Position numbers and translations under genes: made by a program. A DNA stretch of 64,000 bases from Solanum dulcamara. Taxonomy: Eukaryota > Streptophyta > Magnoliopsida > Solanales > Solanaceae. The stretch spans positions 16,048,001 through 16,112,000 of the forward strand of contig NC_077239.1 of assembly GCF_947179165.1 (NCBI RefSeq), written 5' to 3'. Position 1 is the first letter of the stretch. Every line of letters begins with the position of its first letter. Of this stretch, positions 9,731 through 21,495 are shown one piece after another. The notes under the pieces were generated by a model that was not told where the DNA came from, searched no databases, and saw only the letters and a program-made list of their open reading frames with translations.

Positions 9731-12700
9731 TGTTACACCCCGTACTTTTGTACCTTGGAAGGTTCTTAAGATTTTTAAGCTTCTTAAGTATCTTGAAAGG
9801 TTCTTAAGTTTTTTTGAGCTTCTTAAAGCTTCTTGAGCCTCATAAAAGTTACTATGTGAGTTGGATAATCTATAACGCTACGAAACAACTCTAAGGAAGG
9901 GAGAATGTGACACCCTATAGAAGGGAAGATTGGAAATATGGTTATGAGAATTCGGAAGGAATTGGAGGCCAATTAATGAGTCGTAGGGCTCGACTTACGT
10001 ACGTAAGTTACCAATTTAAAAATCTTACATACTTAAACTATTTGAATACATACCAAGCTTACGTAGTAAGGATTACATAGGTTCATAAAGAAAGATAAGA
10101 TTACGACCCTATGAGGAGAAGAATAGAGCGGCACGTGGCAAAAAAGAGGGAGTGACATATAACAACAGCTGGAGGTGCCACATGGAAGAAACTCCAGCAA
10201 GGGGGTGGGTCCCACCTACAATGTGGAAGCCCATGAAGGGTGGTGTAATGTGTTGGCCCAACAAGGGTTTGACACATGTCACCACTTAGGGGTTGACATG
10301 TGTCACCCCCTAAAGTATCCTATATATATATATGTTTGATGAATTTTATCCATCCTTATTTGTTAGTTTATCTTTATCAAAAGAAAATTCTAGAAAGAAG
10401 AAGAGAAGAGAAAAACTTTAAGCTAGAGAAAGAGAGCTACGGTTTTGGGGAGAAAAAGGTGAATTCTCTGATTTTGTCCCATGAATTAATTATCTAGGGT
10501 ATAACACGATGTTATGAAGATGTCAGTAATGAAAATTTATGATTAGCACCAAAATGTTAGCAAACAGCCCCAAAGTTCTAGCCGCGCTTGGAGAGCTTCC
10601 GAGGTGAGTTTTGGCAAGTTTTGGCGAGTTTCGGGTAAGGTAAGGTTTTTTCTTTCAAATTGGATTTTATGATATTGTTATTTGGTATATTACATGTATT
10701 AAACAAGGTTGTAAGTGGAACAATTTCATAAGGATGGTTGACGTTAGGAATAAACTAAATTGAAGTCGTCGTAGTTAAATCGAAGTCAAGTAGTGTGTTG
10801 CGATTGTGGTGTTGCGGTTGTAGCTGGTTGGATGGAGTGCTGTAGGGATGGAAAGTGTTCTAAAAGGGTTGTGGGTATTTCTGGTTGCAGCCACATGACC
10901 CTCCATTTCGTATTGTTAAAGGTTTTGCAAAATAAAGATTAAAAACTCTATTTTGATATCGTAGCTTCGGGCGAGTTGTTTGGAGTTTGTATTGTGTAAT
11001 GTTGAAGTAATTTACTTGTGTATATTATTATGGTTGTTGTTGTTGGTATGGTTTTTGACATGATGGCCGAGTTAAAATCTTGGAGATGTTAAGGTTATAG
11101 GGGAAGTGCTACCCAATGTTTGGTAACTTTAGAACTAGTAACAAACTAGTCGAGGGTATTGGATAAGGAAATGATTCCTATGGGTACTTGGTTGTAGAGT
11201 TGGAAATTAGAAAGCAAAAGGTCATTAACCTCAGTATTACTCTCATGTTATTAGGTCGAGGAGGTAACGAGGTGAGCTGGATTATAGTTAATCCACAAAA
11301 GGTATGTGAAGCTTACCCTTTCTTTTCTTTTGGCATGTCTTAGCCTTAAGTTATATATATACAAAATTTGGGAGTTATTCCAGTCATAAAGAGTTGAGTA
11401 GGAGTGAAGAACCTTGTTCACTTTTGGATGTTAGAACTCCTGCAATAAGTGGAGTCCTCGTCTTTCAAGTCTTCTGTAGGATGATAAGTATTACATATAA
11501 GGCTTGCTTATTTCTCTCTTTGAAAGGGGCTTAAGGTAAGGGAAATGATGTCTGATATGAGTTTAGGGATAATTCTGTTTAGAGGTTCCAGACGTAATTC
11601 GTGAATCGTAGTCTTCTCGTAATACTAAGGGTCCTAAAGTAGTTAGATTACTACTCCCGAGCCACCTATATGTTGAATAGTAAGTGAAAATATAAGCTCC
11701 TATTCTGCAAGGCTCTGAGAGGATAAATGTCACTGATTGCATAAGTTGTATCTCTAATTGCATAAATTGTGTGGCATTATCTTGATGCATGTCTGTGATC
11801 TCTGTGTCCCCAGCTGATGTGAGCCTAAGGATATCTAAAGGGGTACCTTGTATAATTACTCCCCGAGTATTCAAGTGACGGTTCACTTGACTGTTTCATC
11901 GAGTCTCAGATGATGACTTAGCTGAATATGATTTCTCACTACTCCAATCGTGCATGCCGTAACCCTTCTTTCTACGCATCCCATGATGGGCCAGAAATTA
12001 TATTGGGTGCAGCTTTACTACTTCCTTTACGGAGTCCTAGGCCGGGTATGTATATATGTATAAAGTATACGATGATAAAATATCATATATGATAAAGCGA
12101 GGCATACGATGATGTCATATGTGATGAAGTTATTCACCGAGTCCTGGGCCGAATATATATATACTATGATATGATAAAAATATAAATCAGGTCGTACGTT
12201 CCTCGGCATTATTTTAAAATATGGATCAGGCCATAGGTTCCTCAACATTGTTTTAAATTATAGATCGAGCTGAACGTTCCTCTATATAGTTTACTATATG
12301 ATGATGGTACGCTATAGATGTACACTACTCCCTTCACTGAGTCCCTCACTAAAGGGCCGAATACTTTACGTAGGCATGCATGTGAAAATACAGGGATACA
12401 TTTGTGACCCCGAGCCCCATAGTGGACCAAATATAGTATGATGACATATAAGATTATGGCGTATATGATGATATGATGTCGTACATTATGACATGATGAA
12501 ATAGTATGCATGATGGAAAGGGATGATGACATGATGAAATAATTATGACACCGAGTTCCCTAACAGGTCGGACACAGTGTATGATGATGTATATAACTAC
12601 GTATCCTAAGGTGCAGGTACAGTAATTTGTTAGTTGTTATACTTGTCCCCTGCATCCCTGGTTCAGCTATGGTCTCAGTTATGTTGTATTATGATTTACA

Positions 12701-13157
12701 TACTCAGTACATATATCGTATTGACCCCCTTTTCTTTCGGGGGGGAGGGGGGTTGCATTTAAAGCCTGTAAGTACATGTAATTACTTTGGAGATCCACCT
12801 GCTTAGGACTCCTACTCAGCTATGTCGGAAGTGGTCCACTATTCCGGAGCCTAGCTTTTAGTGCCGATCATATAATGTATATAGTTATTTATTTAGGGGT
12901 ATGGTGGGGGCCCTATCCCGCCTTATGTTTCTATTTCTTTTTACTCTTATAGGTTTGTGGACATATATGTAGGTTGTATATGTATGTGTGAACAGTTGTT
13001 CCTATATGTTACGATAGCCTCGTCGGCTTATATATATTGTCTTGCCTATTGGTATGCTATGACTCAAATAGAAGACAGGTTTCCTTATAGTTAGCAAGGG
13101 TACACACGAGTGTCTAGTTTGGGTACCCATCATGACCTACGGAGTTGGATCATGACA
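9731..13157 (+). repeat. Element B 5' LTR
   Basis: It runs from TGTTACACCCCG to ...GGATCATGACA and is 3,427 bp long. It has near-identical long stretches with 17145-20545, differing by substitutions and small indels. One such indel is a deletion in the 3' copy near 17370, where bases corresponding to about 9945-9985 are missing. It contains a short palindrome-rich U3 ('ttacgtacgtaag' near 9995), a TA-rich stretch near 10320, a repeat-rich section at 12036-12560, and the 'tactcagtacat' plus C-run/G-run block near 12700-12752. Confidence 0.93.
12036..12560 (+). repeat. Short tandem-like repeats in element B 5' LTR
   Basis: Three degenerate units of about 38 bp run through 12183-12284 (core 'gatcaggycrtasgttcctc'). 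They are flanked by repeated blocks built on 'accgagtcc..gggccg' (near 12033, 12136 and 12336) and ATGAT-rich sequence. The same arrangement recurs in the 3' LTR (about 19450-19970), and related 'accgagtcccgrgccgggt' blocks occur in element C LTRs (22746, 29528). Confidence 0.7.
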
Positions 13158-13161
13158 GAAG

Positions 13162-13173
13162 TGGTATCCGAGC
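13162..13173 (+). promoter_or_regulatory. Element B primer-binding site (initiator tRNA-Met type)
   Basis: TGGTATCCGAGC lies four bases after the 5' LTR end. It differs at one position from TGGTATCAGAGC, the complement of the plant initiator tRNA-Met 3' end, which is used in C and F. Confidence 0.85.
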
Positions 13174-15488
13174 GGTACTTCCTCGGAATGTCTACAGACC
13201 GTGTCTAGTAAAGTCTTGTTTATTGGTTTGTTGCGCACCACATCTATAAACATGAGGCTACAAGGCATTTAGGATGTCACCTTTCCTTCATATCTAAGAT
13301 CGTGCGATAGAGCCTAGATATAGGACATGAAATTCCTTTTTCTAACCTTTGGTTTTAACTAAAGAATGATATCGACAGAAGAAAATAATGGATGATATTG
13401 GAAGCTACCCAATATACAGGTAAGTAATAGTGTGAAGGAGGCATGCTAGATAAGGTAAGAAGATTGAAATATGATTGAAATGTAAAGTCAAAGATTGAAG
13501 GGAAAAGTAGATAGAAAAGTGTAACGAGTGCAGTACGAGTTGGACATACGAGGTAAGTCCATTATTTTATACTGTTGTTGATATTGGGTGCCCTATGTGG
13601 CGGTGATATGAATATATATATGTTGGCCCTGTGAGGCATTGTTGGTATTTCCTGAGTACAGGTTTCAGATAGTAAGGAATATAGAGGAAACTCTGCCAAA
13701 TTAGTTTTTTTGAAATAAGAAGAGAATGAGATATAAGGTTGTAGTATATCTTGAGAGATTGTATCCACGGTAACGATAAGATCCGACTAAACTAGAAGTA
13801 CAATTGACTTTGGAAAATAAGTAAATTGCGGTATGGGTGGCAATTAGAAGATCGATACTGATATGGTGAGAAGAATGGTAATGGATATGAACGTCTTAAG
13901 ACTGCCTGCGAGGTATTAAGGATGAGAATGACGAGGAAGGATAAAGGGGTTAAGTAAGCTTGCTCCATCAGGTGGAATTAGTCCAGAGTAAGGATCGTGA
14001 ATAAAGGTTAAGAAATATTACCCTCCAGGATTGACTATGAGCAGAATATAGTGTGAATATAATGAGAATCATCATGGAAGTACGTAGGGCCTAGTAACGA
14101 AGTAACTAAAGAATGTGATTGTGAGTAAGATTAGGAGTCAGCATCGAGTACACGATAAGGATAAAGGTGCATTAAGTAGAAAGGGGTATTGTGTATATGA
14201 ACCTCCACTATGGAAAATAGTAAGACCCCTCAAGGATAAGGGAGATAGCTGTGCAAGACCATTGATGCGTTGTGAGTCCATTAAGAGGAACAAGTGGCAT
14301 TCACTGGGATGAAGATAGTGTTATAGAAAAGCTAGAAACATGTGTCATCAGAGTATAAGTGCCCCTGAATGGTGAATCGAACACGATTATAAGCACTAGT
14401 GACGTATTGATTGGGATGAAGAAAATGTGGCTTCGACTAAGCTATTACATTAGTTATATGACTCGAGTACTAGTACTTGGACTAGATTGTCTACTATTTA
14501 TCGAGAATTCTAAACACCCCATAGGTGTATTAAGGTTTCTTACAAGGGCAACCTAAAGTATAGATGAGTTAACAGAATGTTGGACATGGTGTTGTATGTC
14601 GAATGTGTTGGAACAGAATCATATATGTATGAACAGTTGAAAATAAATAGAGTATGACATAGGTACACCCTAAAGGGGGAAAGTGGATGAGAGAAATAAA
14701 CGTGTGAGATGAAATCAACTGACATTATCACATGTTGATAGGAACACTTAAATTTCAAGCGAGATCCCATACTGGCACAAGTTAGCAGGAGCTCAAGGCT
14801 AATAATAAACAGATAAGAGCCGCGGTATCTGAGACTGTGTAAAGAATCATTGGTATAACCCTAAGGGATGGGTGCATACCACAAGGGGTGAATATGATAA
14901 GAGAGTAGGACTGAGCAAACTAAGGACCGTGTAAAGGGTAGTAGGGCCATGTTTGGGTAAAGATTAAGATATAGCAACAACGTCATTGGTCGCTAATATC
15001 AGGACGTACAAGTAGCAAAGAGAATAGAAAATCTCCTATGATAGGAAATGAGGAGACCAAGGAGTATATAAAGGAAGAAAAGAAAGAAGTAGGACAAAAT
15101 AGCGTTAGCACAAGCAATTCCTAGTGTGAAGTCGATATGTAAAGCAAGACGGGTTGGGAGATGAAAAGACTGCATTTACCTCATACCAGTGGTATAAGAG
15201 TAGTTGTGCAACCTATGAATAGCTATATACAGCATAATACCAAGCAGATGAGTACATGATGAAAAAGAGTTATGATATTTTGAAGATGTTACAGAGGAAT
15301 ACGAAGAGAAGTTAAATCAAATAGCCAAAAAGGACACAGTCATGGTTGAATTAAAGGTATACCCCAACACCAGTTGTAAGAGATAAGAAGAGAGGGCAAG
15401 GCGAAGCATGAAGACTAGAAAGAAGACGCCAAGGTAAATCTTGGGCTAGGTTGAGTGCCTTCGCACATTATTGCAAAGATTGCAATAG

Positions 15489-15603
15489 AACATGACACGA
15501 GGACTTCTCGGGGGGTCACCCATCCTAGTATTACTCTCACCCAAGCATGTTTAACTTCGACATTCCGATGGAATTCGGTGCGTTAGTACTGCTATGATCA
15601 CAC
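15489..15603 (-). pseudogene. 5S rRNA-derived segment inside element B
   Basis: On the minus strand the sequence follows the plant 5S rRNA from its 5' part ('gtgatcatagcagtactaac') to its 3' part ('gaagtcctcgtgtcatg'-like end). The internal RNA polymerase III promoter elements are close to consensus: the A-box/intermediate region ('gaagttaaacatgcttgggt') and the C-box ('ggatgggtgacc'). The flanks match those of the 5S segment in C. It is unlikely to make functional 5S RNA because several stem positions are changed. Possible origins are capture of a 5S transcript or of 5S rDNA by an ancestor. Confidence 0.88.
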
Positions 15604-15949
15604 AAGATGGAAGAATCTGAACTAGCAGCGAAGAAATGATATGAGATTATGTACCTAGAGTGTTATAAGTTATGTTAAGGGAATTATAAAAGGTCTTAAG
15701 CAAAGCAAGCAAAATTAGTTGATTACTAACAGATGGCGTACTTGTATGCCACAGCTCTTCAACATAATACGAGTTAATGATAGGCAAACCATGAAACGGC
15801 TATGCAAGTCATTGTGCGAGGGGACTTCAGCATAACTTGGTAGCCAACTCTGATGGGCAAAGAGCAAAACCCAAAAAGAAGAGGGTACTAGTTGATGTCA
15901 TCTAAAGAAGGAAAGAAATAATATACGAGGTCAAAGATTCCACAATACG

Positions 15950-16450
15950 ACCTAGGCTATAAGACTCACTTTGCACTCTTTGGACAGATAATTCTATATG
16001 GAATATTATCCGCAGATTAACAATATCAGCCCATGTTCCTTCAATTAAGGACTACCTATCCAGTCGAGATTATGTGAAATTATAGGTTAAGAGGGTGGTG
16101 AGACCTTGCAGAGTTCCTATAGCTATTGTCCTAGATGAAGGAGCCCAAGATACAGTTAATTACCGAAGATCAATTACAAAGAGATTGGGAAGACAGATAG
16201 GTCTTCCTACACCATTTTACCTTAAGACTGATGGGCAAACTAATCTTACTAGCTAAATGTTAAACGAAATGTTGTGGGCCTATATGGCTGACTCCAAAGG
16301 TAGCTTAGACAATTGCCTACCACCTGTCAAAAGTACTTATGATATTAACTATCATTCTAGTATCCATATGGCCCCGTACGAGACTTGGTATGGCGGACAA
16401 TATAGGTCGCCAATTGAATTATTTAATGGTAGTAAAACATAACTAATATG
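15950..16450 (+). pseudogene. Element B integrase core relic
   Basis: Readable matches include 'RVPIAIVLDEGAQ' near 16110-16150 (second catalytic Asp region), 'KTDGQTN' near 16225 (region before the catalytic Glu, now lost), and 'YDINYHSSIHMAPYETWYG' near 16338-16395, equivalent to 'YNNSYYASIQMAPYEALYG' of F. The 3' end reads 'QYRSPIELF'. Frames change several times and the catalytic set is incomplete. Confidence 0.78.
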
Positions 16451-16599
16451 CCTAGATATGGTTGAATAAGCGGTATAAAAGGTGAAGCTTATTCGGGAGA
16501 ATTTATTAGCAGCTCTGAGTCGACAAAAGTCATATGTGGTTTATCGACGTCGATCTCTAGAGTTTCAAGTTATAATTAAGCACTCTCAAAAGTGTAATC

Positions 16600-17000
16600 C
16601 ACAGAAAAAATGATGAGAGCTAGCAAGAAAGAGGACCTTAGTACGAGATGCATTGTCTCTTATAATACCTTCCACAAAATAGGCAAGGTTGCTTGGGAGT
16701 TGGACTTACCAGTGGATTTGGAAGCAGTATATCCAGTCTTCAAAGTATCGATGCTCTGCAAGTGTGTTGGTGATCCATCCCAAGTATATTCTGTAGAGGA
16801 TATCTAGGTCATAGATGAGTTATCCTGTGAGAAGCAACCGGTCGCCATCCTTGATCAGCGGAGTGGGGGTGGTGAATTAAGGATGTAGCTTCCATCAAGG
16901 TGCTATGGCTAAACGAGAGTCGCGTAGAAGAGACCTGGAAGCTGAAAGCGAAATGAAGCACAAGTATCCATACATATTCTCTACTTCTATAGGTAATCCC
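16600..17000 (+). pseudogene. Element B integrase C-terminus and chromodomain relic
   Basis: An open stretch at 16610-16804 reads 'HKIGKVAWELDLP' and 'VYPVFKVSMLCKCVGDPSQ', the conserved C-terminal integrase segment. After a stop at 16805, 'DELSCEKQPVAILDQ' (about 16812-16857) and, after a frame change, 'VASIKVLW' and 'YPYIF' (about 16975) correspond to the chromodomain-like tail of the clade. Confidence 0.82.
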
Positions 17001-17130
17001 AATATTAGGAACTCTGATATTGATTGCTTGGTGAAAGTATGTGTTATTGCGATGGAACATAGAAACTCTCTATATAGTTGGTATAAGATCTTGAAGAGGG
17101 TTTTGGTTCACATTCAAGGATGAATGTTCT

Positions 17131-17144
17131 AAAGTGGGGAAGGA
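17131..17144 (+). promoter_or_regulatory. Element B polypurine tract
   Basis: aaagtggggaagga lies directly before the 3' LTR start TGTTACACC. The C tract (aaaggggggaagga) is nearly the same. Confidence 0.85.
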
Positions 17145-18735
17145 TGTTACACCCCGTACTTTTGTACCTTGGAAGGATCTTAAGCTTCTTAAGTATCTTG
17201 AAAGGTTCTTAAGTTTTTGGAAGGGTTTTTAACTTTCTTTGAGCTTCTTAAAGATTCTTGAGCTTCTTAAAAGTTACTATGTGAGCCGGATAATCTATAA
17301 CGCTATAAAACAACACTAAGGAAGGGAGAATGTGACACCCCAAGACGGAAAGTTTGAAAATATGGTTATGAGTCGTAGGGCTCGACTTACGTACGTAAGT
17401 TACCAATTTGAAAATCTTATGTACTTAAATTACTTGAGTACATACAAAACTTACGTAGCAAGAATTACATAGGTTCGTAAAGCAAGACAAGATTATGACC
17501 CCATGAGAAGAAGAACAGAGCAGCAGGTGGCAGCAAGAGGGAGTACAACATGGCAGAAGCTAGAGGTTCCATGTCGCATAATCTGCAGCAAGGGGGTAGT
17601 CCCCCACCTTCTACATGGCAGCCCATGAGGGGTGGTGCAATGTGTTGGCCCAATAAGGATTTGACATGTATCCCCACTTAGGGGTTGACACATGTCACCC
17701 CCTAAAGTAGCCTATATATGTATGTTTAATGACTTTTATCCATCCTTATCTTTTAGTTCATCTTTATCAAAAGAAAATTCTAGAAAGAAGAAGAGAAGAG
17801 AAAAAATTGAAGCTAGAGAAAGAGAGCTACGGTTTTAGGGAGAAAAAGGTAAATTCTCCAATTTCTTTCCATGAATTAATTATCTAGGTATACCACGATG
17901 TTATGAATATGTCATTAATGAAACTTTATGGTTTGGAGAAGCACCAAAACGTTAGCAAAAAGTCCCAAAGTTCTAGCCGCGCTAGGAGAGCTTCCGAGGC
18001 GAGTTTTGGAGAGTTTTGGGTAAGGTAAGGTTTTTCCTTTCAAATTGGAGTTTATGATGTTTTTATGTGGTATATTACATGTCTTAAAAAATTTAGGAAG
18101 TGGAAAAATTGCATAAGGATGATTGATGTTAGGAACAAATTAAATTGAAGTTGTCGTAGTTAAATCGAAGTCGAGTAGTGTGTTGCGATTGTTGTGCTGC
18201 GGTTGAAGCTGGTTGGATGGAGTTTTTCGGGGATGAAAAGTTTTTAAAAAGGGGTTTGGTTACTTCTGGTTTCATCCACACAATCCTCCATTTCATCTTG
18301 TTAAAGGTTTAGCGAAATAAAGATTAAAAACTCTATTTTGATATCGTAGCTTCGGGCGAGTTGTTTGGAGTTTGTATTGTGTAATGTTGAAGTAATTTAC
18401 TTGTGTATATTATTATGGTTTTTGTTGTTGGTATGGTTTTTGACATGATGGCCGAGTTAAAATCTTGGAGATGTTAAGGTTATAGGGGAAGTGCTACCCA
18501 ATTTTTGGTAACTTTAGAACTAGTAACAAACTAGTCGAGGGTATTGGATAAGAAAATGATTCCTATGGGTACTTGGTTGTAGAGTTGGAAATCAGAAAGC
18601 GGAAGGTCATTATCCTCAGTATTACTCTCATCTTATTAGGTCGAAGAGGTAACAAGGTGAGCTGGATTACAATTAATCCACAAAAGGTATGTGAAGCTTA
18701 CCCTTTCTTTTCTTTTGGCATGTCTTAGCCTTAAG

Positions 18736-18774
<39 letters not shown>

Positions 18775-20545
18775 TTGGGAGTCATTCCATTCATAAAGCA
18801 TTGAGTAGGAGTCAAGACCATTGTTCACTTCTGGATTTTAGAACTCCTGCAATAATTAGAGTCCTCGCCTTTCAAGTCTTCTATAGGATGTTAAGTAGTA
18901 CATATAAGGCTTTCCTATTTCTCTCTTTGAAAGGGGGTTAAGGTAAGGGAAATAATGTCTGATATGATTTTAGAGATAATTCTATTTAGAGGTTCCGGAC
19001 GTAATTCGTGAATCATAGTCACCTTTGAATACTAAGGGTCCTAAAGTAGTTAGATTACTACTCCCGATCCACCTATATGTTGAATAGTAAGTGGAAATAT
19101 AAGCTCATATTCTAAAAGGCTCTGAGAGGATAAATGTCTCTTTTTACATAAGTTGTATCTCTGATTACATAAGTTATATGTCTGATTGCATAAATTGTGT
19201 GGCATTATCTTAATGCATGTCGGTAATCTCTGAGGCCCCAGCTGATGTGAGACTAAGGACATCTAAAGGGGTACCTTGGATAATTACTCCTCGAGTCTTC
19301 TGGTGACGGTTCACTTGACTATTTTATCGAGTCTAAGATGATGAATTAGTTGCATTTGGTTTCTCACTACTCCACTCGTGCATGCCGTAACCCTTTTTTC
19401 TCTGCGTCCTATGATAGGACGAAAATTATATTGGGCGCAGCTTTACTATTTCCTTCAGCGAGTCCCAGGCCGGGTATGTATATATATATGAAGTGTACGA
19501 TGATAAAATGTCGTATAGGATAAAGTAAAGCATACGTTGATACCGTATATGATGAAGTTATTCACCGAGTCCCGGGTCGGATATATATATACGATGATAT
19601 GATGAAAATATGGATCAGGTTGTACGTTCCTTGGCATTATTTAAAATTATGGATCGGGCCAAATATTCCTCGGCATATTTTACTATATGATGATGGTACG
19701 CTATAGAAGTACACTAATCCCTTTACTGAGTCCCTCACTAAAGGGTTGGATACTTCACATAGGCATGCATATGAAAATATAGATATATATTTATAACCTA
19801 GAGCCCTATAGTGGACCGGATATAGTATGATGACATATAAGATTACGCTGTATATGATGATATGATGTCGTATAGGATGACATAATGAAATAGTATGCAT
19901 GATGGAAAGGGATAATGCCATGATGAAATAATTATGACACCTAGTTCCCTAACGGGTCGGGCATAGTATATGATGATGTATATAACTACGTGTCCTAAGG
20001 TGTAGGTACAGTAATTTGTTAGTTGTTATACTTGTCCCTTGCATCCCTGGTTCAGCTATGGTCTCAGTTATGTTGTATTATGATTTACATACTCAGTACA
20101 TATATCGTATTGACCCCCTTTTCTTTCGGGGGGGAGGGGGTTGCATTTAATGCATGTAAGTACATGTAATTACTTTGGAGATCCGCCAGCTTAGGACTCC
20201 CACTCAGCTATGTCAGAAGTGCTCCACTATTCCGGAGCCTAGATTTTGGTGCCGATCGTACAATGTATATAGTTGTTTATTTAGGGGTACGGTGGGGGCC
20301 CTATCCCGCCTTATGTTTCTATTTCTTTTTACTCTTATAGGTTTGTGGACATATATGTAGGTTGTATATGTATGTGTGAATAGTTGTTCCTATATGTTAC
20401 GATAGCCTCGTCGGCTTATATATATTGTCTTGCCTATTGGTACGCTATGACTAAAATAGGAGACAAATTTCCTTATAATTAGCAAGGGTACATGCGAGTG
20501 TCCAGTTTGGGCACCCATCATGGCTTACAAAATTGGGTCGTGACA
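17145..20545 (+). repeat. Element B 3' LTR
   Basis: The 3,401-bp direct repeat of 9731-13157 ends ...AATTGGGTCGTGACA. It differs from the 5' copy by scattered substitutions, a small deletion near 17370, and an expanded TA microsatellite at 18737-18769, where the 5' copy has only a short run near 11353. Confidence 0.93.
18737..18769. repeat. (TA)n microsatellite in element B 3' LTR
   Basis: A run of alternating TA, expanded relative to the matching site in the 5' LTR (about 11353-11362). Confidence 0.92.
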
Positions 20546-20550
20546 CATGC
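20546..20550. repeat. Target-site duplication of element B, right copy (CATGC)
   Basis: It matches 9726-9730. Confidence 0.93.
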
Positions 20551-20650
20551 CACCCACCCCAGCATCACACAATGACTATAAAGAAGCTATGGAGAGGGGT
20601 AAATTGTAAAAACATATAAAAGAACATAAATGACCTTAGAGGTTATTACA
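20551..20650 (-). mobile_element. Solo LTR H, proximal piece (minus strand)
   Basis: Read on the minus strand this starts TGTAATAACCTCTAAGGTCA at 20650, like the start of LTR G (TGTAATGACCCTCCAGGTCA at 44545). It continues the LTR that was interrupted at 9730 by element B. Confidence 0.8.
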
Positions 20651-20655
20651 CCTAC
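20651..20655. repeat. Target-site duplication of solo LTR H, right copy (CCTAC)
   Basis: It matches 6921-6925 and confirms that H plus nested B is one insertion in the D LTR. Confidence 0.85.
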
Positions 20656-21201
20656 TTCCCATACAAGTACCTACAGACTGTAGGAGACAATGGTAGAGTT
20701 TCTCAATAGTTAGAAAATTTGAGAACCCAAGGTTGACCTATGAGGGTCATCTACGAACCGTGGGAGGCCCTATGATATGTAGGTAGTCTTCGTAGGAAGG
20801 CTCCTGAGAAAGCTCATATCCAGTAGCTCAAGGTAGGTTCCTACGAGTCGTAGGTGGATGTACAACCCATAGTATTGATGGTAGAAAAGGATCAAAGGGA
20901 ATGGATTTGGCATTTAGCATGATGTGTGGTTCCTACGACCTGTAGTTGATCTACAACCCGAAGGATGACCTACGACCCGTAAGGAGACCTGGACCCATAG
21001 GACGAGGTCATAGGTCAAACTTCAGTGACTCTATATTTGAATGTATGATTCAACGAGCCTTAGTGACGAACAATTATTGGACCTATGACCTGTAGGTCCT
21101 AATTATAGGTCACCTCCGACATATTTTTAAGAAAGGTATTTTGGACTTTGATCATTCTTTTAATCTCAATACCAAGTCATTTTAGGATTTTCCCAGCAAA
21201 A

Positions 21202-21209
21202 TATAAATA
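21202..21209 (+). promoter_or_regulatory. TATA box of element D LTR promoter
   Basis: TATAAATA in the LTR, downstream of the dyad-rich U3 section, at a sensible place for the retroelement promoter. Assigned by motif and position only. Confidence 0.5.
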
Positions 21210-21490
21210 CTCCAACCCTTTAAACTAACATTATTCCCTGTCATTTAGCAAAAAATCTCTAAGGATTATAAGGATTTCTCTCTCAAAGTTTTCTCCTAGT
21301 CCAAGCCTAGATTTCAAGAACTCAAGTCTTCATTTTCAATTTAATAGCTAAGGATCATCTAGGTATGTGAAAAATTCATCCATGGATTCTTTGTATCCAT
21401 GGAGTCCCAAATATTTCTCCCTTTTCCTATCAATTTCAATTTAATTATTCCAAGGTTTTAATTATTTAGCATTGAGTTCATTTAATTATG

Positions 21491-21495
21491 ATTTT
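21491..21495. repeat. Target-site duplication of element C, left copy (ATTTT)
   Basis: ATTTT abuts TGTTACACC at 21496 and is repeated at 30299-30303. Confidence 0.9.

Larger units (their letters stand above)
13158..15950 (+). other. Element B internal region without recognisable gag, protease or RT
   Basis: After the leader (closely like that of C) there are about 2.7 kb with stops in all frames and only short open stretches. I could not find a CCHC knuckle, a D-[ST]-G loop or an F-x-D-D box. A possible intron lies at 13553-13661 (GTAAGT...CAG), with a counterpart in C. An antisense 5S-derived segment sits at 15489-15603. Either the coding region has decayed past recognition, or B belongs to a non-autonomous family that kept only the 3' pol end. 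Confidence 0.6.
9731..20545 (+). mobile_element. Element B: complete Ty3/Gypsy element with 3.4-kb LTRs
   Basis: It has two long direct repeats (9731-13157 and 17145-20545), a primer-binding site at 13162, a polypurine tract ending at 17144 and a 5-bp target duplication (CATGC). Total length is 10,815 bp, but the internal region is only 3,987 bp, smaller than a normal gag-pol. Only integrase and chromodomain relics are recognisable near its 3' end; I see no gag or RT. It is nested in solo LTR H. It is related to element C by LTR start, leader, 5S-derived insert and internal sequence. Confidence 0.93.
20656..21495 (+). repeat. Element D 5' LTR, piece 2 of 3 (U3 with TATA box)
   Basis: It is rich in divergent copies of a near-palindromic motif around 'CTACGACCCGTAG' (20749-21110). 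It also holds a TATA-like box TATAAATA at 21202-21209, followed by a pyrimidine-rich leader-like stretch. Interrupted at 21495 by element C, it resumes at 30299. Confidence 0.7.

Noticed and set aside
11563..11886. Minus-strand open stretch of 107 codons in the B 5' LTR
   Set aside because: The matching place in the 3' LTR is shortened by changes, and the sequence is part of the LTR. A chance frame is the simplest reading.
12186..12285. CRISPR-like repeat-spacer pattern
   Set aside because: Only about three degenerate tandem units without regular spacers, in a plant LTR.
12242..12532. Minus-strand open stretches of 94-96 codons at the same place in both B LTRs (12242-12532 and 19637-19921)
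   Set aside because: They recur only because the LTRs are copies of one another. They lie in a low-complexity ATGAT/TATA-rich repeat section, and the protein shows no family features.
15489..15603. A functional 5S rRNA gene
   Set aside because: It is a single isolated copy within a retroelement, with several changes from the 5S consensus, and lacks the tandem-array context of 5S rDNA.
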